A stretch of 64,000 bases of DNA from Novosphingobium sp. (lineage in GTDB: Bacteria > Pseudomonadota > Alphaproteobacteria > Sphingomonadales > Sphingomonadaceae). The position numbers were made by a program, and so were the translations under genes. Numbering within the stretch: position 1 is the stretch's first letter; each line of letters starts with the position of its first letter. This document shows positions 1-9,198 of the stretch, in pieces. The notes beneath the pieces were generated by a model. That model made no database searches, was not told the DNA's origin, and saw nothing but the letters and a program-made list of their open reading frames with translations. Where the stretch lies: positions 1-64,000 of the forward strand of contig NZ_JAIXZS010000041.1 of assembly GCF_027489515.1 (NCBI RefSeq), given 5' to 3'.

Positions 1-12
1 AGAGAGCCGGGG

Positions 13-1146
13 ATGCTTGGAATGGAATTGGGTCTCGCGGCTTGCCTGCCGCACGACTATGCGGACGGCGTGTTCATCGGGCGCGCCGAAGCCGCCGATG
101 GGCCGCATGTGATCGTGCTTGGCGAAGGTCGCATCCGCGATATCACGCGTATTGCGAGCACAGTGTCCGGCGCGATTGCGCGACGCGGCTTCTCTGGCGG
201 CATCAATCTCGGCCCGATCGAAGATGGTTTGCCAAAAGGCTGGCAGCTCCTGTCTCCGATCGATTTGCAATGCGTGAAGGCGAGCGGCGTGACGTTTGCA
301 GTCAGCGCGATCGAGCGCGTGATCGAGGAGCGCGCGCGCGGCGATGCCGCAGCGGCCGCCGCGATCCGCAGCGAGCTCGAGGCGACCATTGGCGCCGGCA
401 TCCGCGCCGTCGTCCCGGGCAGCGCGGAAGCGATGGCGCTCAAGGCCGCGTTGATCGAAGCCGGCATGTGGTCGCAGTACCTGGAAGTGGCGATCGGGCC
501 GGACGCGGAGATCTTTTCCAAATCGCCGGTGCTCTCGACCGTTGGTCACGGCGCGCTGATCGGGGTGCGCTCGGATTCGAGCTGGAACAACCCCGAGCCT
601 GAAGTCGTTCTCGTGGTCGATCCGGCGGGAGAGGTGGTCGGCGCTGCGCTCGGCAACGACGTGAACCTGCGTGACTTCGAGGGGCGCTCGGCGCTGCTCC
701 TCTCCAAGGCCAAGGATAACACCGCTTCCTGCGCGATCGGGCCGTTCATCCGTTTGTTCGACGCGGGCTTCGGGATTGAAGACGTGCGCAGCGCCGAAGT
801 CGAGCTTGTCGTCGAAGGGCAGGACAACTTCCGCATGGAAGGGACCAACCGCATGACCGAGATCAGCCGCGATCCGCTCGAGCTTGTTGCCCAGACCCTC
901 AGCGAACACAGCTACCCCGATGGCTTCGTCCTGTTCTGCGGTACGCTCTTCGCGCCGACACAGGACCGCGATGAGCCGGGCGGTGGCTTTACCCACAAGG
1001 TGGGCGACCGCGTCACGATCCGCAGCACGCGGCTTGGGAGCCTCACGAACACAGTGACGACTTCGCGCGATGCGCCCAAATGGTCCATTGGTCTGGGTGC
1101 CTTCATGCGCAATCTGGCCGCCCGCGGTCTGGTGGAGATGGCCTGA
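13..1146 (+). CDS. xylX: 2-keto-3-deoxy-D-xylonate dehydratase (FAH superfamily)
   Basis: The product should dehydrate 2-keto-3-deoxy-pentonate to 2-oxoglutarate semialdehyde in the cytoplasmic oxidative (Weimberg) pentose pathway. The 377-residue protein carries hallmarks I know from Caulobacter XylX: VTFAVSAIERVIEERARGD near residue 95, WSQYLEVAIGPDAEIF near 152, NNPEPEVVLVVD near 193, LGNDVNLRDFEGRSALLLSK near 215 and GFTHKVGDRV near 330. The fumarylacetoacetate-hydrolase fold with its acidic metal ligands is implied by family. The ATG at 13 is used, but a second ATG lies at 22, and only 12 bases precede the gene, so the true start is not certain. xylB starts 3 bases after the stop, so the two are probably one operon. 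A role on 2-keto-3-deoxy-L-arabinonate as well is possible, because the dehydrated product is identical. Confidence 0.85.
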   Translation: MLGMELGLAACLPHDYADGVFIGRAEAADGPHVIVLGEGRIRDITRIASTVSGAIARRGFSGGINLGPIEDGLPKGWQLLSPIDLQCVKASGVTFAVSAIERVIEERARGDAAAAAAIRSELEATIGAGIRAVVPGSAEAMALKAALIEAGMWSQYLEVAIGPDAEIFSKSPVLSTVGHGALIGVRSDSSWNNPEPEVVLVVDPAGEVVGAALGNDVNLRDFEGRSALLLSKAKDNTASCAIGPFIRLFDAGFGIEDVRSAEVELVVEGQDNFRMEGTNRMTEISRDPLELVAQTLSEHSYPDGFVLFCGTLFAPTQDRDEPGGGFTHKVGDRVTIRSTRLGSLTNTVTTSRDAPKWSIGLGAFMRNLAARGLVEMA

Positions 1147-1148
1147 GC

Positions 1149-2000
1149 ATGACCCCGCCCCATACGCTTCATCACGTTCCGGAACCGGTGCCGGCGGATC
1201 AGCTGCACGATGCGCCCACCCGCGAGTCCAGCGAGGCTCCCGTGATGTCTGCCCGCTATCCCAGCCTGCGCGACAAGCGCGTGATCGTCACCGGCGGCGC
1301 CACCGGGATCGGTGAGGCGATTGTCGAGGGCTTTGCGCTGCAGGGCGCTCAGGTCGGCTTTGTCGATATCCTCGGCGGCCCCGCACAAGACCTCATCCGC
1401 CGTCTCGCAGAAGCGCACCATGTGCCGGTGTTTCTTGAGCAGGACGTGGCCGATGCCGCCGCGCTCGGCGACACCCTGGCCGGGCTGGTCGAGGCGCTCG
1501 GCGGCTGCGATGTCCTCATCAACAATGCGGCGAGCGACGATCGCCATGCGCTCGACGTGGTGACACCCGCCTATTGGGATCAGCGCCTCGCGGTGAACCT
1601 CAAGCACGCCTTCTTCGCCTCGCAGGGGGTATGGCCGGAGATGAAAGCAAACGGCGGCGGCGTGATCCTCAATCTCGGATCGATCTCGTGGCACCTCGGG
1701 CTCGATGATCTCGCGCTCTATCAGATCGCCAAGGCTGGGATCGAGGGGCTGACCCGAAGCCTTGCCCGCGAACTCGGCCCCTTCAACATCCGCGTGAACA
1801 CGATCATTCCGGGCAATGTCCAGACCGAGCGCCAGATGCGCTGGTATACGCCCGAAGGCGAGGCCGAGATCATCGCCGCGCAGTGTCTCAAGGGCCGGTT
1901 GCAGCCTACCGATGTCGCGGCCATGGCGCTCTTCCTCGCCTCGGACGACGCCCGCTTCTGCACCGCGCACGAATACTGGGTCGACGGGGGCTGGCGTTGA
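1149..2000 (+). CDS. xylB: NAD-dependent D-xylose 1-dehydrogenase (SDR family)
   Basis: Oxidises D-xylose to xylonolactone, the first step of the oxidative route. From the ATG at 1149 the protein has 283 residues. The usual family length (about 250) would correspond to the internal ATG at 1245, which follows a GAGG and starts MSARYPSLRDKRV, so residues 1-32 may not be translated. The short-chain dehydrogenase features are clear: TGGATGIGEA nucleotide-binding loop, NNAAS, GSISWHLGLDDLALY with catalytic Ser and Tyr followed by QIAKAG (YxxxK), and PGNVQTERQMRWYTPEGEAE, which closely matches Caulobacter XylB. It lies between xylX and xylC, with the xylC start overlapping its stop. The symbol follows Caulobacter usage and must not be confused with xylulokinase, also called xylB, at 28379-29827. 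Confidence 0.88.
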   Translation: MTPPHTLHHVPEPVPADQLHDAPTRESSEAPVMSARYPSLRDKRVIVTGGATGIGEAIVEGFALQGAQVGFVDILGGPAQDLIRRLAEAHHVPVFLEQDVADAAALGDTLAGLVEALGGCDVLINNAASDDRHALDVVTPAYWDQRLAVNLKHAFFASQGVWPEMKANGGGVILNLGSISWHLGLDDLALYQIAKAGIEGLTRSLARELGPFNIRVNTIIPGNVQTERQMRWYTPEGEAEIIAAQCLKGRLQPTDVAAMALFLASDDARFCTAHEYWVDGGWR

Positions 2001-2008
2001 GCGCGGCG

Positions 2009-2887
2009 ATGGCGGCTGAACCTGTGCTTGCGGCGGGCTGCACGCTGGGCGAGGGGCCGGTCTGGGATGCCGCGCGCGAATGCCTGTGGTTCACCGATAT
2101 CAAGCAGCACCGCATCCATAATTTCGACCCCGCCACGGGCAAGCACGAGAGCTTTGCAGTGCCCGCACAGGTCGGCTGGGTCCTTCCCGCCAAGGGCGGC
2201 GATCTCCTCGCGGGTCTGCAGGACGGGCTCCATTTCTTCAATGCCGTCACCGGCCGCTGCCGCTACATCACGCCGGTCCCTGGCGAACCTCTGGGTAACC
2301 GGCTCAACGATGCCTGCGTCGATAGCCGCGGGCGGGTCTATTTCGGCTCGATGGACGATGGCGAGACGGCTGACAGCGGCCAGTTCTTTCGCGCCTATCA
2401 GGGTGAGATCGCGCAGGCCGGTCCTGCCGCCATCTGCATCACCAATGGCCCGGCGATCGCACCCGGCGATACCCGCATCTACTTCACCGACACGCTGGCA
2501 AAGACCATCCATGTCGCCAGCCTCGAGCCGGACGGCACCATTGGCGAGGCGCAGCTCTTCGCCGATATTGCGCGCGATTTCCCTGATGCCTATCCCGATG
2601 GACCAATCTGCGATGCCGAGGGCTGCGTGTGGACCGGCCTCTGGAACGGCTGGGGTGTCGCCCGCTACTCGCCCGATGGAGCGCTTATCGGCAAGGTGGA
2701 GCTGCCTGTCGCCAATGTCACCAAGCTTGCGTTCGGCGGGCCGGATCTGACGCGCGCTTTCGTGACGACGGCGCGCAAGGGCCTCGACGCCTCAGCACTC
2801 GCCGCGCAGCCGATGGCGGGCGATCTGTTCGCCTTCGATGTCGACGTGCCAGGCGTTGCCCCCGCGCTGGCCGAGGTGTGGGGATGA
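2009..2887 (+). CDS. xylC: D-xylonolactonase (SMP-30/gluconolactonase family)
   Basis: Hydrolyses xylono-lactone to xylonate. The 292-residue protein shows the six-bladed propeller family signatures: LGEGPVWDA with the metal-binding Glu near residue 15, WFTDIKQHRIHNFDPATG, NRLNDACVDSRGRVYFGSMDDGE with the conserved Asn/Asp metal ligands, TDTLAKTIHVA, DGPICDAEGCVWTGLWNGW and a C-terminal NVTKLAFGGPDL. These fit Caulobacter XylC throughout. The ATG at 2009 is chosen. An in-frame TTG at 1997 overlaps the xylB stop and would add four residues. The next gene starts inside its stop codon (ATGA at 2884-2887), so xylX, xylB, xylC and the esterase form one tightly coupled operon. There is no signal peptide, so it acts in the cytoplasm. 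Confidence 0.87.
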   Translation: MAAEPVLAAGCTLGEGPVWDAARECLWFTDIKQHRIHNFDPATGKHESFAVPAQVGWVLPAKGGDLLAGLQDGLHFFNAVTGRCRYITPVPGEPLGNRLNDACVDSRGRVYFGSMDDGETADSGQFFRAYQGEIAQAGPAAICITNGPAIAPGDTRIYFTDTLAKTIHVASLEPDGTIGEAQLFADIARDFPDAYPDGPICDAEGCVWTGLWNGWGVARYSPDGALIGKVELPVANVTKLAFGGPDLTRAFVTTARKGLDASALAAQPMAGDLFAFDVDVPGVAPALAEVWG

Positions 2888-4794
2888 ACGCCCGGCGTAC
2901 CGCTTTGCTCGTCGCCGCCGCGGCGTTTTCCAGCCCTGCCTTCGCCGCGGCCGCCACGCTCCAGCTTGGTGCGGTATGGAGCGACCATGCCGTGATCCAG
3001 CGCGGCCAGCCTGTCGTGGTTGAAGGCACTGCCAGCCCCGCAGCGCGCGTGGCCGGAACGCTTGGCACCGAGCAGGCCGCAGCTGTCGCAGATGCACAAG
3101 GCCGCTTTGCCCTGCGCTTTGCCCCGCGTGGTGCCTCTGCCGTGCCGGCCACTCTCGTGGTGTCCGCTGGAGAGGAAACCGTGCGCGTGGCCGATCTGCT
3201 GGTCGGCGATGTCTGGCTTTGCTCGGGCCAGTCGAACATGGAGTTCCCGCTCTCCCGCGCGCTGAATGGCGAAATGGAGGCGGGGCTCGCAAGCGATCCG
3301 CAACTGCGCCTGCTGCAGGTGCCCAAGTCGATTGCCTACGTGCCCGGTCGCGCCTTCGGCGAAGACACCCGCTGGGCGCTCTCTGCGCCTGACACGGCCG
3401 CACCATTCTCCGCCGCCTGCTATTTCATGGCGCGCGAACTGCGCCGTGCGCGGGGTGTGCCAGTCGGGGCGGTCCATGCCAGTTGGGGCGGCTCGAAAGT
3501 CACGCCCTGGCTCGATCCCGAAGCAGGCGCTGCACTTGCAGGCGCGTCCGACATGGCGCTTCTTGCGCTATTCGCGAAGGACCGGCTCGCCGCCGTTACG
3601 CAGTTCGCCCCGCGCTGGCAGGCCTGGTATTCCGGCGCCGCCGCCGGTTCGCAGCCCTGGGCCAAGCCAGATACGCTCATTTGGCAAAGCGTGCCCGCAG
3701 TGACCGGTTGGCTCGGCTGGAAGGATACGCCGCTTGCGCTGAAGTCTATCGGCACCGTCTGGCTGCGCCGGCAAGTCACGCTCACGGCGGCCGAGGCCAA
3801 GTCCGGCGCCACGCTGGCGCTGGGCGTTATGGATGACATGGACACGACCTTCGTCAACGGCCACGCGGTGGGCAACACCTTCGGCTGGGACGAGGAGCGC
3901 GCGTACCGCGTGCCTGGCGCCTTCCTGCGCGCAGGGGTGAACGAGATCCTCGTCGCGGTGACCAACACCTACGGGAACGGCGGCTTTGGCAGCCCGGCGG
4001 ACCGGTTGGCGCTCAACCTGCAAGGGGGGAAGACGATCCCGCTTGCCGACGGCTGGCGCTTTGCCATTGCGCCCACCACCGCCGAGCCACCGCGCGCACC
4101 GTGGGATGCCAACGCCGGTGTTGGGCTGATGCACAACCGGATGATCGCGCCATTGGGTCATTTCGCGATGGAAGGCGCGGCCTGGTATCAGGGCGAAAGC
4201 GATATCGGCACGGCAGACTATGCCGCGCGCATGAAAGCGCTGATCGCCGGCTGGCGCGCGCGGTTCGGTTCGGCTCTCAAGATCGCACTTGTCCAGCTTG
4301 CCAATTATGGTTCGCCCGCGAGCGCGCCGGTCGAATCCGGCTGGGGCCATATGCGCGATGTGCAGCGGCGCATCGTGGCAGAAGACCCCGCTGCCTGGCT
4401 CGCCACCGCGATCGATCTTGGCGAGCGAACCGATATTCACCCCGCCAACAAATTGCTGCTCGGCCAACGCCTCGCCATGGGCGCGCTGGGGCAGGCGCTC
4501 CCGATGCCGGTGGCGGCAAGGCAGGTCGCTGGCGGGGTGCGGGTGACGTTCAGCGGCATTGAAGGTGGTCTGCACAGCTGGAGCAGCGCCGGTGCCATCG
4601 GCTTCGAACTGTGCGATGCAGGTGGCACGTGCCGGTTCAGCCCCGCGACGGTGGACGGCGATGCCGTGGTGATCCGCAGCGAGGGCGCAAGCCCTGTCCG
4701 TATCCGCTACGCCTGGGCGGATAGCCCGGTGGTCAATCTGTTCGACGGGCGCTCGCTGCCGGTTCCGGGCTTCGAGCTGCCTGTCGAGCCCTGA
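2884..4794 (+). CDS. Secreted sialate O-acetylesterase-like esterase, probable acetylxylan esterase
   Basis: A 636-residue exported SGNH hydrolase of the sialate O-acetylesterase (SASA) family. The N-terminus has a Sec signal (hydrophobic run ending FSSPAFAAA near residue 21). Block I with the catalytic serine is WLCSGQSNMEF near residue 112. A second SASA segment contains GAAWYQGESDIG, and the catalytic Asp/His pair is in RTDIHPANKLLLGQRLA near 520. A jelly-roll-like insert (ALGVMDDMDTTFVNGHAVGNT) sits between the two halves, as in many family members. In a xylan locus this family usually removes acetyl groups from xylan or xylo-oligosaccharides, so the sialate name should not be taken literally. 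It is translationally coupled to xylC (ATGA overlap) and ends one base before the convergent LacI gene. Confidence 0.8.
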   Translation: MNARRTALLVAAAAFSSPAFAAAATLQLGAVWSDHAVIQRGQPVVVEGTASPAARVAGTLGTEQAAAVADAQGRFALRFAPRGASAVPATLVVSAGEETVRVADLLVGDVWLCSGQSNMEFPLSRALNGEMEAGLASDPQLRLLQVPKSIAYVPGRAFGEDTRWALSAPDTAAPFSAACYFMARELRRARGVPVGAVHASWGGSKVTPWLDPEAGAALAGASDMALLALFAKDRLAAVTQFAPRWQAWYSGAAAGSQPWAKPDTLIWQSVPAVTGWLGWKDTPLALKSIGTVWLRRQVTLTAAEAKSGATLALGVMDDMDTTFVNGHAVGNTFGWDEERAYRVPGAFLRAGVNEILVAVTNTYGNGGFGSPADRLALNLQGGKTIPLADGWRFAIAPTTAEPPRAPWDANAGVGLMHNRMIAPLGHFAMEGAAWYQGESDIGTADYAARMKALIAGWRARFGSALKIALVQLANYGSPASAPVESGWGHMRDVQRRIVAEDPAAWLATAIDLGERTDIHPANKLLLGQRLAMGALGQALPMPVAARQVAGGVRVTFSGIEGGLHSWSSAGAIGFELCDAGGTCRFSPATVDGDAVVIRSEGASPVRIRYAWADSPVVNLFDGRSLPVPGFELPVEP

Positions 4795-4795
4795 A

Positions 4796-5848
4796 TCAAC
4801 CTCGCGGCGGCGCGTCGGAATCGCGGCGCACGAGCTGGTAATCAAGCGTCGCGAGGCGCGGCTTGGCCGCATCGGCGGCGCGGTCGCTGCGGATTTCCTG
4901 CGCGAGCAGATCGAGCGCGGTTTCGGCCATCTGGCGGATCGGCTGGCGGATCGTGGTGAGTTCGGGCCAGATCGTCGATGCGAGCGCGGTATCGTCGAAC
5001 CCGCAGATGGTGAGATCGCGCGGCACGTCGAGCCCGCGCCGGTGCGCGGCAGCGATGCAGCCTGCGGCCATGTCGTCGTTCGACGCGAAGATTGCGCTTG
5101 GCGGCACCGGCAGCGCCAGCATGTCCATCGCGGCATCGAGGCCGGAGCGATACGTGAACTGCCCCTGCCGCACGAGCGCCTCGTCCACCTCGGCCCCCGC
5201 TTCCGCCATCGCATCGCGGAACCCGGCAAGGCGCAGCGCGCTGGCGGATTGATGCGGGTTGCCGATGATGAAGCCGATGCGGCGGTGCCCGAGCCCGAGA
5301 ATATGCCGCGTCATGTCATGCGCAGCCTGATAGTCGTCGATCATCACCACACCGTGATGCGCTTCGGCTTGCCCCGGGCCGATCAGCACCGCGTGGGTGC
5401 CGGCACGGCGCAGGCGCGTCAGCAGCGCGGTGTCGTCGCAAAGCGGCGGTGGCAGCAGGAAGCCGTCGACCGCGCTTTCGATCAGGCGCTGAATCATGCG
5501 CGATTGGTCGCGCTCGGGATCGCAGCGCTCGACCACCAAGTTTGCATCGAGCCGGGTCGCTGCGTCCATGCAGCCGATCAGCAGTTCGCTGAGATAAGCG
5601 GCGGACGGGTTCGAATAGAGCAGCACGATGCGCAGCTGCGAAGCACCCGCAAGGCTGCGCGCGGCGCGGTTGGGCGCGTAGCCCAGTTCCTTGATCGCAG
5701 CTTCCACGGCGAGGCGCGTCTCTTCGCGCACGCCCGCGCCGCCGTTGACGACGCGGCTCACCGTCATCTGCGAACACTTGGCGAGGCGCGCCACGTCGCT
5801 GACGGTGGGGCGGCCAGACTGGCGGCGGCGCGATCGAGGTTCGTTCAT
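4796..5848 (-). CDS. xylR: LacI-family transcriptional regulator, probable xylose/xylan repressor
   Basis: 350-residue LacI/GalR regulator. The N-terminal helix-turn-helix is PTVSDVARLAKCSQMTVSRV (residues about 14-33), followed by the hinge helix region YAPNRAARSLAG. The periplasmic-binding-protein-like effector domain follows (IVLLYSNPSAAYLSELL, HRRIGFIIGN, PSAIFASNDDMAAG, ICGFDD). The start is the ATG at 5848, which begins MNEPRSRRR. A longer open frame upstream lacks family similarity. It is divergent from the sugar transporter gene, and a perfect TAGCGCTA palindrome lies at 5986-5993 in the shared region, consistent with autoregulation. The same palindrome occurs upstream of four other units of this locus. 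The effector (xylose, xylonate or a xylo-oligosaccharide) cannot be read from sequence. The symbol is by analogy with Caulobacter XylR. Confidence 0.8.
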   Translation of the reverse strand: MNEPRSRRRQSGRPTVSDVARLAKCSQMTVSRVVNGGAGVREETRLAVEAAIKELGYAPNRAARSLAGASQLRIVLLYSNPSAAYLSELLIGCMDAATRLDANLVVERCDPERDQSRMIQRLIESAVDGFLLPPPLCDDTALLTRLRRAGTHAVLIGPGQAEAHHGVVMIDDYQAAHDMTRHILGLGHRRIGFIIGNPHQSASALRLAGFRDAMAEAGAEVDEALVRQGQFTYRSGLDAAMDMLALPVPPSAIFASNDDMAAGCIAAAHRRGLDVPRDLTICGFDDTALASTIWPELTTIRQPIRQMAETALDLLAQEIRSDRAADAAKPRLATLDYQLVRRDSDAPPRG

Positions 5849-5983
5849 CTTGCAGGGGCTCCAGGTTGCAATTTCCTGACCGGGCGACCGCGCCTTGGCA
5901 AGCGCGATTGTGCAGGAGCGAGACTGATGCTTCTGGAACTTTGCGTAATTCACCCTTGCGCAGCACGGAACATGGGTTACAAA

Positions 5984-5998
5984 GGTAGCGCTATCATT
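5984..5998. promoter_or_regulatory. LacI-type operator upstream of the sugar transporter
   Basis: GGTAGCGCTATCATT contains the 8-bp palindrome TAGCGCTA (5986-5993). It lies 85 bases before the transporter ATG at 6078 and 138 bases before the divergent LacI start. The even-length palindrome with central CG is typical of LacI-family operators. Four further intergenic copies exist in the window. Binding by the adjacent LacI protein is inferred. Confidence 0.7.
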
Positions 5999-6077
5999 AA
6001 TGGCATGGTTGCGACCATCGACGGCCTGCACGGCTTGCAGGTATGTCGAGGCGACACAAAACGGGTGGGAGAAGGAC

Positions 6078-7493
6078 ATGGCTTCAAGGCCGCAGGAACA
6101 GGTCAACATGGCGCTTGTCAGCGCGATCGTGGCCGTGGCGACAATCGGCGGCTTGCTGTTCGGATACGACAGCGGTGCGGTCAACGGCACGCAGACGGGC
6201 CTCAAGGCGGCCTTTGCGCTCGATGACAATGGTCTCGGCTTCACCGTCGGCTCGCTCCTGATGGGCTGCGCGGCGGGGGCATTCCTTGCCGGGCGCCTCG
6301 CGGACCGCTTCGGTCGCAAACGCATCATGGTGCTCGCGGCGATCCTCTTCCTCACTGGTGCGCTGGTGCAGGGTCTCACCGCCGATCACACGCTCTTCGT
6401 CATCGCGCGCTTCTTCGGCGGCATGGCCGTGGGCGCGGCGAGCGTGCTTTCACCGGCCTATATCTCCGAAGTCGCGCCGGCTGCGGTGCGCGGTCGGCTG
6501 ACCAGCGTGCAGCAGGTGATGATCATCACCGGCCTCACGCTCGCTTTCGTGGTCAACTATTTCCTCGCGCAGGCTGCCGGGGATTCGCTGGGCATGCTGG
6601 CAGGTTATCCCGCCTGGCGCTGGATGTACCTCGCGCAGGCCGTGCCTGCGGTCGTGTTCCTCGCCGCGCTGCAGTTCATTCCCGAAAGCCCGCGCTACCT
6701 CGTCAACAGCGGGCGCGAGGAAGAAGCCCGCGCCGTGCTCACCCGCCTGTTCGGCGCGGCGGAAGCTGGCCGCAAGGTGGACGAGATCCGCGGCTCCTTC
6801 GCGGCCGACCACCGCCCGAGCCTGAGCGACGTGCTCGCGCCGGGCACCGTGCTGCGCCCGATCGTCTGGGCTGGTCTCATCATCGCGGTGTTCCAGCAGT
6901 TCGTCGGCATCAACGTGATCTTCTACTACGGCGAGACGTTGTGGAGGCTTGCCGGCGTTTCCGAGAAGGCCGCGCTCGAGCGCAACATCGTTTCCGGCCT
7001 CGTTTCGATCGGCGCGATCTTCGTCACCATGGCGCTGGTCGACAAGATCGGCCGCAAGCCGCTGCTGCTGATCGGCTCGGCGGGGATGGCCGCCTCGCTC
7101 GGCGCGATGAGCTGGGCCTTCTCGCAAGGCACGCTCGATGCGGCGGGGGCGCTGCAGATGGACCAGCAGCTCGGCCTCGTCGCGGTGATCGCGGCCAATA
7201 TTTACGTGGTGTTCTTCAACGCCAGCTGGGGCCCGATCATGTGGATCATGCTCGGCGAGATGTTCCCCAACCAGCTGCGCGGCTCGGCGCTTGCGGTGTG
7301 CGGTCTTGCGCAGTGGGGCGCCAACTACGCGGTGGTGCAGAGCTTCCCCGCCATGGCGAGCGGCCTCGGCCTTGCCGAGACGTATGCCCTCTACACGATC
7401 AGTGCCTTTGTCAGCTTCTGGCTGGTCAAGGCCTTCCTGCCTGAAACCGCGGGCAAGGAACTGGAGCAGATGGAAGGCTGGGGCGGGCATTGA
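6078..7493 (+). CDS. MFS sugar porter (XylE-type D-xylose:H+ symporter)
   Basis: A 471-residue inner-membrane transporter of the sugar porter family, hydrophobic along its length as expected for 12 helices. Family signatures are GGLLFGYDSGAVNG in helix 1, GRLADRFGRKRIM between helices 2 and 3, PESPRYL before the central loop, QQFVGINVIFYYGE in helix 7, DKIGRKPLLL between helices 8 and 9 and PETAGKELEQME at the C-terminus (a variant of PETKG). The ATG at 6078 is chosen because GGGAGAAGGA lies directly upstream. An upstream ATG at 6000 would add 26 non-family residues. The gene follows a LacI-type operator and is followed 23 bases later by GH51, so both are probably induced together. D-xylose is the most likely substrate; L-arabinose is an alternative. 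Confidence 0.82.
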   Translation: MASRPQEQVNMALVSAIVAVATIGGLLFGYDSGAVNGTQTGLKAAFALDDNGLGFTVGSLLMGCAAGAFLAGRLADRFGRKRIMVLAAILFLTGALVQGLTADHTLFVIARFFGGMAVGAASVLSPAYISEVAPAAVRGRLTSVQQVMIITGLTLAFVVNYFLAQAAGDSLGMLAGYPAWRWMYLAQAVPAVVFLAALQFIPESPRYLVNSGREEEARAVLTRLFGAAEAGRKVDEIRGSFAADHRPSLSDVLAPGTVLRPIVWAGLIIAVFQQFVGINVIFYYGETLWRLAGVSEKAALERNIVSGLVSIGAIFVTMALVDKIGRKPLLLIGSAGMAASLGAMSWAFSQGTLDAAGALQMDQQLGLVAVIAANIYVVFFNASWGPIMWIMLGEMFPNQLRGSALAVCGLAQWGANYAVVQSFPAMASGLGLAETYALYTISAFVSFWLVKAFLPETAGKELEQMEGWGGH

Positions 7494-7516
7494 GCGCGCA
7501 CCGCGGAGACGTGACG

Positions 7517-9091
7517 ATGAAGACTTTCAAGAACGCCCTGCTTGCCGCTGCCGCGACTTGCGCTGTCCTTGCCAGCCCTGTTCTGGCAAAGCAGGCGGCG
7601 ACCACCGTGGCCATCGATGCCGCGCAGCCCGGCCCGGTGATCGACCGCAACGTGTTCGGCCAGTTCGCCGAACATCTCGGCACGGGCATCTACGGCGGCG
7701 TGTGGGTGGGCAAGGATTCGCCCATTCCCAACGTGCGCGGCATCCGGAGCGATGTTGTCGCCGCGCTGAAGGCGATCAAGGTTCCCAATGTGCGCTGGCC
7801 CGGCGGCTGCTTTGCCGATGAATACCACTGGCGCGACGGCATTGGCCCCGCCGAGAAGCGCCGCGTCCAGATCAACAGCAACTGGGGCGGCGTGCCCGAA
7901 AGCAACGCCTTCGGCACGCACGAATTCATGGACTTTGCCGAGCAGATCGGCGCGGACCCTTACGTCTCGGTCAACATCGGCTCGGGCACCGCGGCAGAGG
8001 CCGCGCAGTGGATCGAGTACATGACCGCCGAGAAGGATACGACCCTTGCGCAGGAGCGCGCCGCCAACGGCCATCCCGCGCCGTGGAAAGTGCCGCTCCT
8101 CGGCCTCGGCAACGAGAACTGGGGTTGTGGCGGCGCCATGTCGGCTGGCCACTATGTCGAGGAAATGAAGCGCTTCGCCAACTTCACGCGCAACTACAAC
8201 CCCGCCCAGCGCGATGGCGAGGCGCGGATGAAGCGCCTCGCGGTAGGCTGGGACAGCGACAAGCTCGATTACACCGAGGAGGTCGCCAAGGCGTGGAAGG
8301 ACCACGTCTACTCGTGGGATATCGATGGCATCTCGCTCCACAAGTACACCACCGGCGGCTGGCCGCCGCACCTTCCCGGTTCCGGCTTCGGCACCGAAGA
8401 CTATGCCGCCTCGATCGCCGATACGCTGACGATGGACACGCTCATTACCAAGCAGAGCGCGGTGATGGACAAGTATGATCCGGCGAAGAAGCTGATGATC
8501 GCGGTCGATGAATGGGGCGCATGGCTGGCGCCCACGCCGGGCAGCAACCCCGGCTTCCTCCAGCAGCAAAACTCCTTGCGCGATGGCATTCTGGCGGCGC
8601 TCAACATCAACATCTTCGCGCGCCATGCCGACCGCGTGAAGGTGGCCAATATCGCGCAGATGATCAACGTGCTGCAGGCGATGATCCTGACCGACGGCGG
8701 CAAGATGGTGCTGACGCCCACTTACCACGTCTTCCGGATGTATGTGCCGTTCCAGGACGCGACGTTCCTGCCGGTGCGCTTCACAGCGGGCGAACTGATG
8801 CTGGCGGGCAAGACGCTGCCGCAAGTCGATGCCATGGCGGCGCGCGACAAGGCGGGGCAAGTCTGGGTCGCGCTCGTCAATGTCGATCCCGATGCAGGAA
8901 CCAGCGTGACGCTGCCGGGTTATCGCAGCGCTGCTGGCGAAGTGCTCACCGCACCGCGTGTCGACAGCATCAACACGTTCGCGGCGCCCGATGCGGTGAA
9001 GCCCGCGCCCATTGCCGGCAAGGCGGGCGGGGCCGGCGTGACCATTGCGCTGCCACCTCGCGCAGTCGCCGTCGTCAAGGTTTCGAACTGA
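7517..9091 (+). CDS. Secreted GH51 alpha-L-arabinofuranosidase
   Basis: A 524-residue exported hydrolase that removes arabinofuranosyl side chains from arabinoxylan or arabino-xylo-oligosaccharides. Residues 1-24 are a Sec signal ending SPVLA. The retaining GH51 catalytic pair is visible: acid/base Glu200 in LGLGNENWGCGG and nucleophile Glu332 in IAVDEWGAW. Other family landmarks are NVFGQFAEHLG near 45, VRWPGGCFADEYHWRDGIGP near 92 and INSNWGGVPESNAFGTHEF near 119. The start is the ATG at 7517 with GGAG upstream and the signal peptide immediately following. An in-frame TTG at 7490 overlaps the previous stop and is less likely. The export signal puts it in the periplasm, where it would act on oligosaccharides brought in by the TonB receptors. 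A rho-independent terminator follows. Confidence 0.9.
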   Translation: MKTFKNALLAAAATCAVLASPVLAKQAATTVAIDAAQPGPVIDRNVFGQFAEHLGTGIYGGVWVGKDSPIPNVRGIRSDVVAALKAIKVPNVRWPGGCFADEYHWRDGIGPAEKRRVQINSNWGGVPESNAFGTHEFMDFAEQIGADPYVSVNIGSGTAAEAAQWIEYMTAEKDTTLAQERAANGHPAPWKVPLLGLGNENWGCGGAMSAGHYVEEMKRFANFTRNYNPAQRDGEARMKRLAVGWDSDKLDYTEEVAKAWKDHVYSWDIDGISLHKYTTGGWPPHLPGSGFGTEDYAASIADTLTMDTLITKQSAVMDKYDPAKKLMIAVDEWGAWLAPTPGSNPGFLQQQNSLRDGILAALNINIFARHADRVKVANIAQMINVLQAMILTDGGKMVLTPTYHVFRMYVPFQDATFLPVRFTAGELMLAGKTLPQVDAMAARDKAGQVWVALVNVDPDAGTSVTLPGYRSAAGEVLTAPRVDSINTFAAPDAVKPAPIAGKAGGAGVTIALPPRAVAVVKVSN

Positions 9092-9146
9092 TCCGAGGTG
9101 CCTGCAGCGGCCGCTCTCCTTCCTCCTGAGACCGCTGCAAAACTTC

Positions 9147-9185
9147 AAGGCCCGGCCCGCACTCTGCGTGCCGGGCCCTTTTTTT
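9147..9185 (+). terminator. Rho-independent terminator after GH51
   Basis: An 8-bp GC stem (GGCCCGGC at 9149-9156 pairing with GCCGGGCC at 9170-9177) closes a 13-base loop and is followed by seven T residues at 9179-9185. It ends the transporter-GH51 transcript just before the convergent GH27 gene. Confidence 0.85.
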
Positions 9186-9198
9186 GTGTGCCGCGATC

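Noticed and set aside
2884..4794. Literal sialic-acid metabolism for the sialate O-acetylesterase homologue
   Set aside because: No sialidase, neuraminate lyase or sialic-acid transporter in the window, and the gene is coupled to xylC. An acetylxylan role is more sensible.
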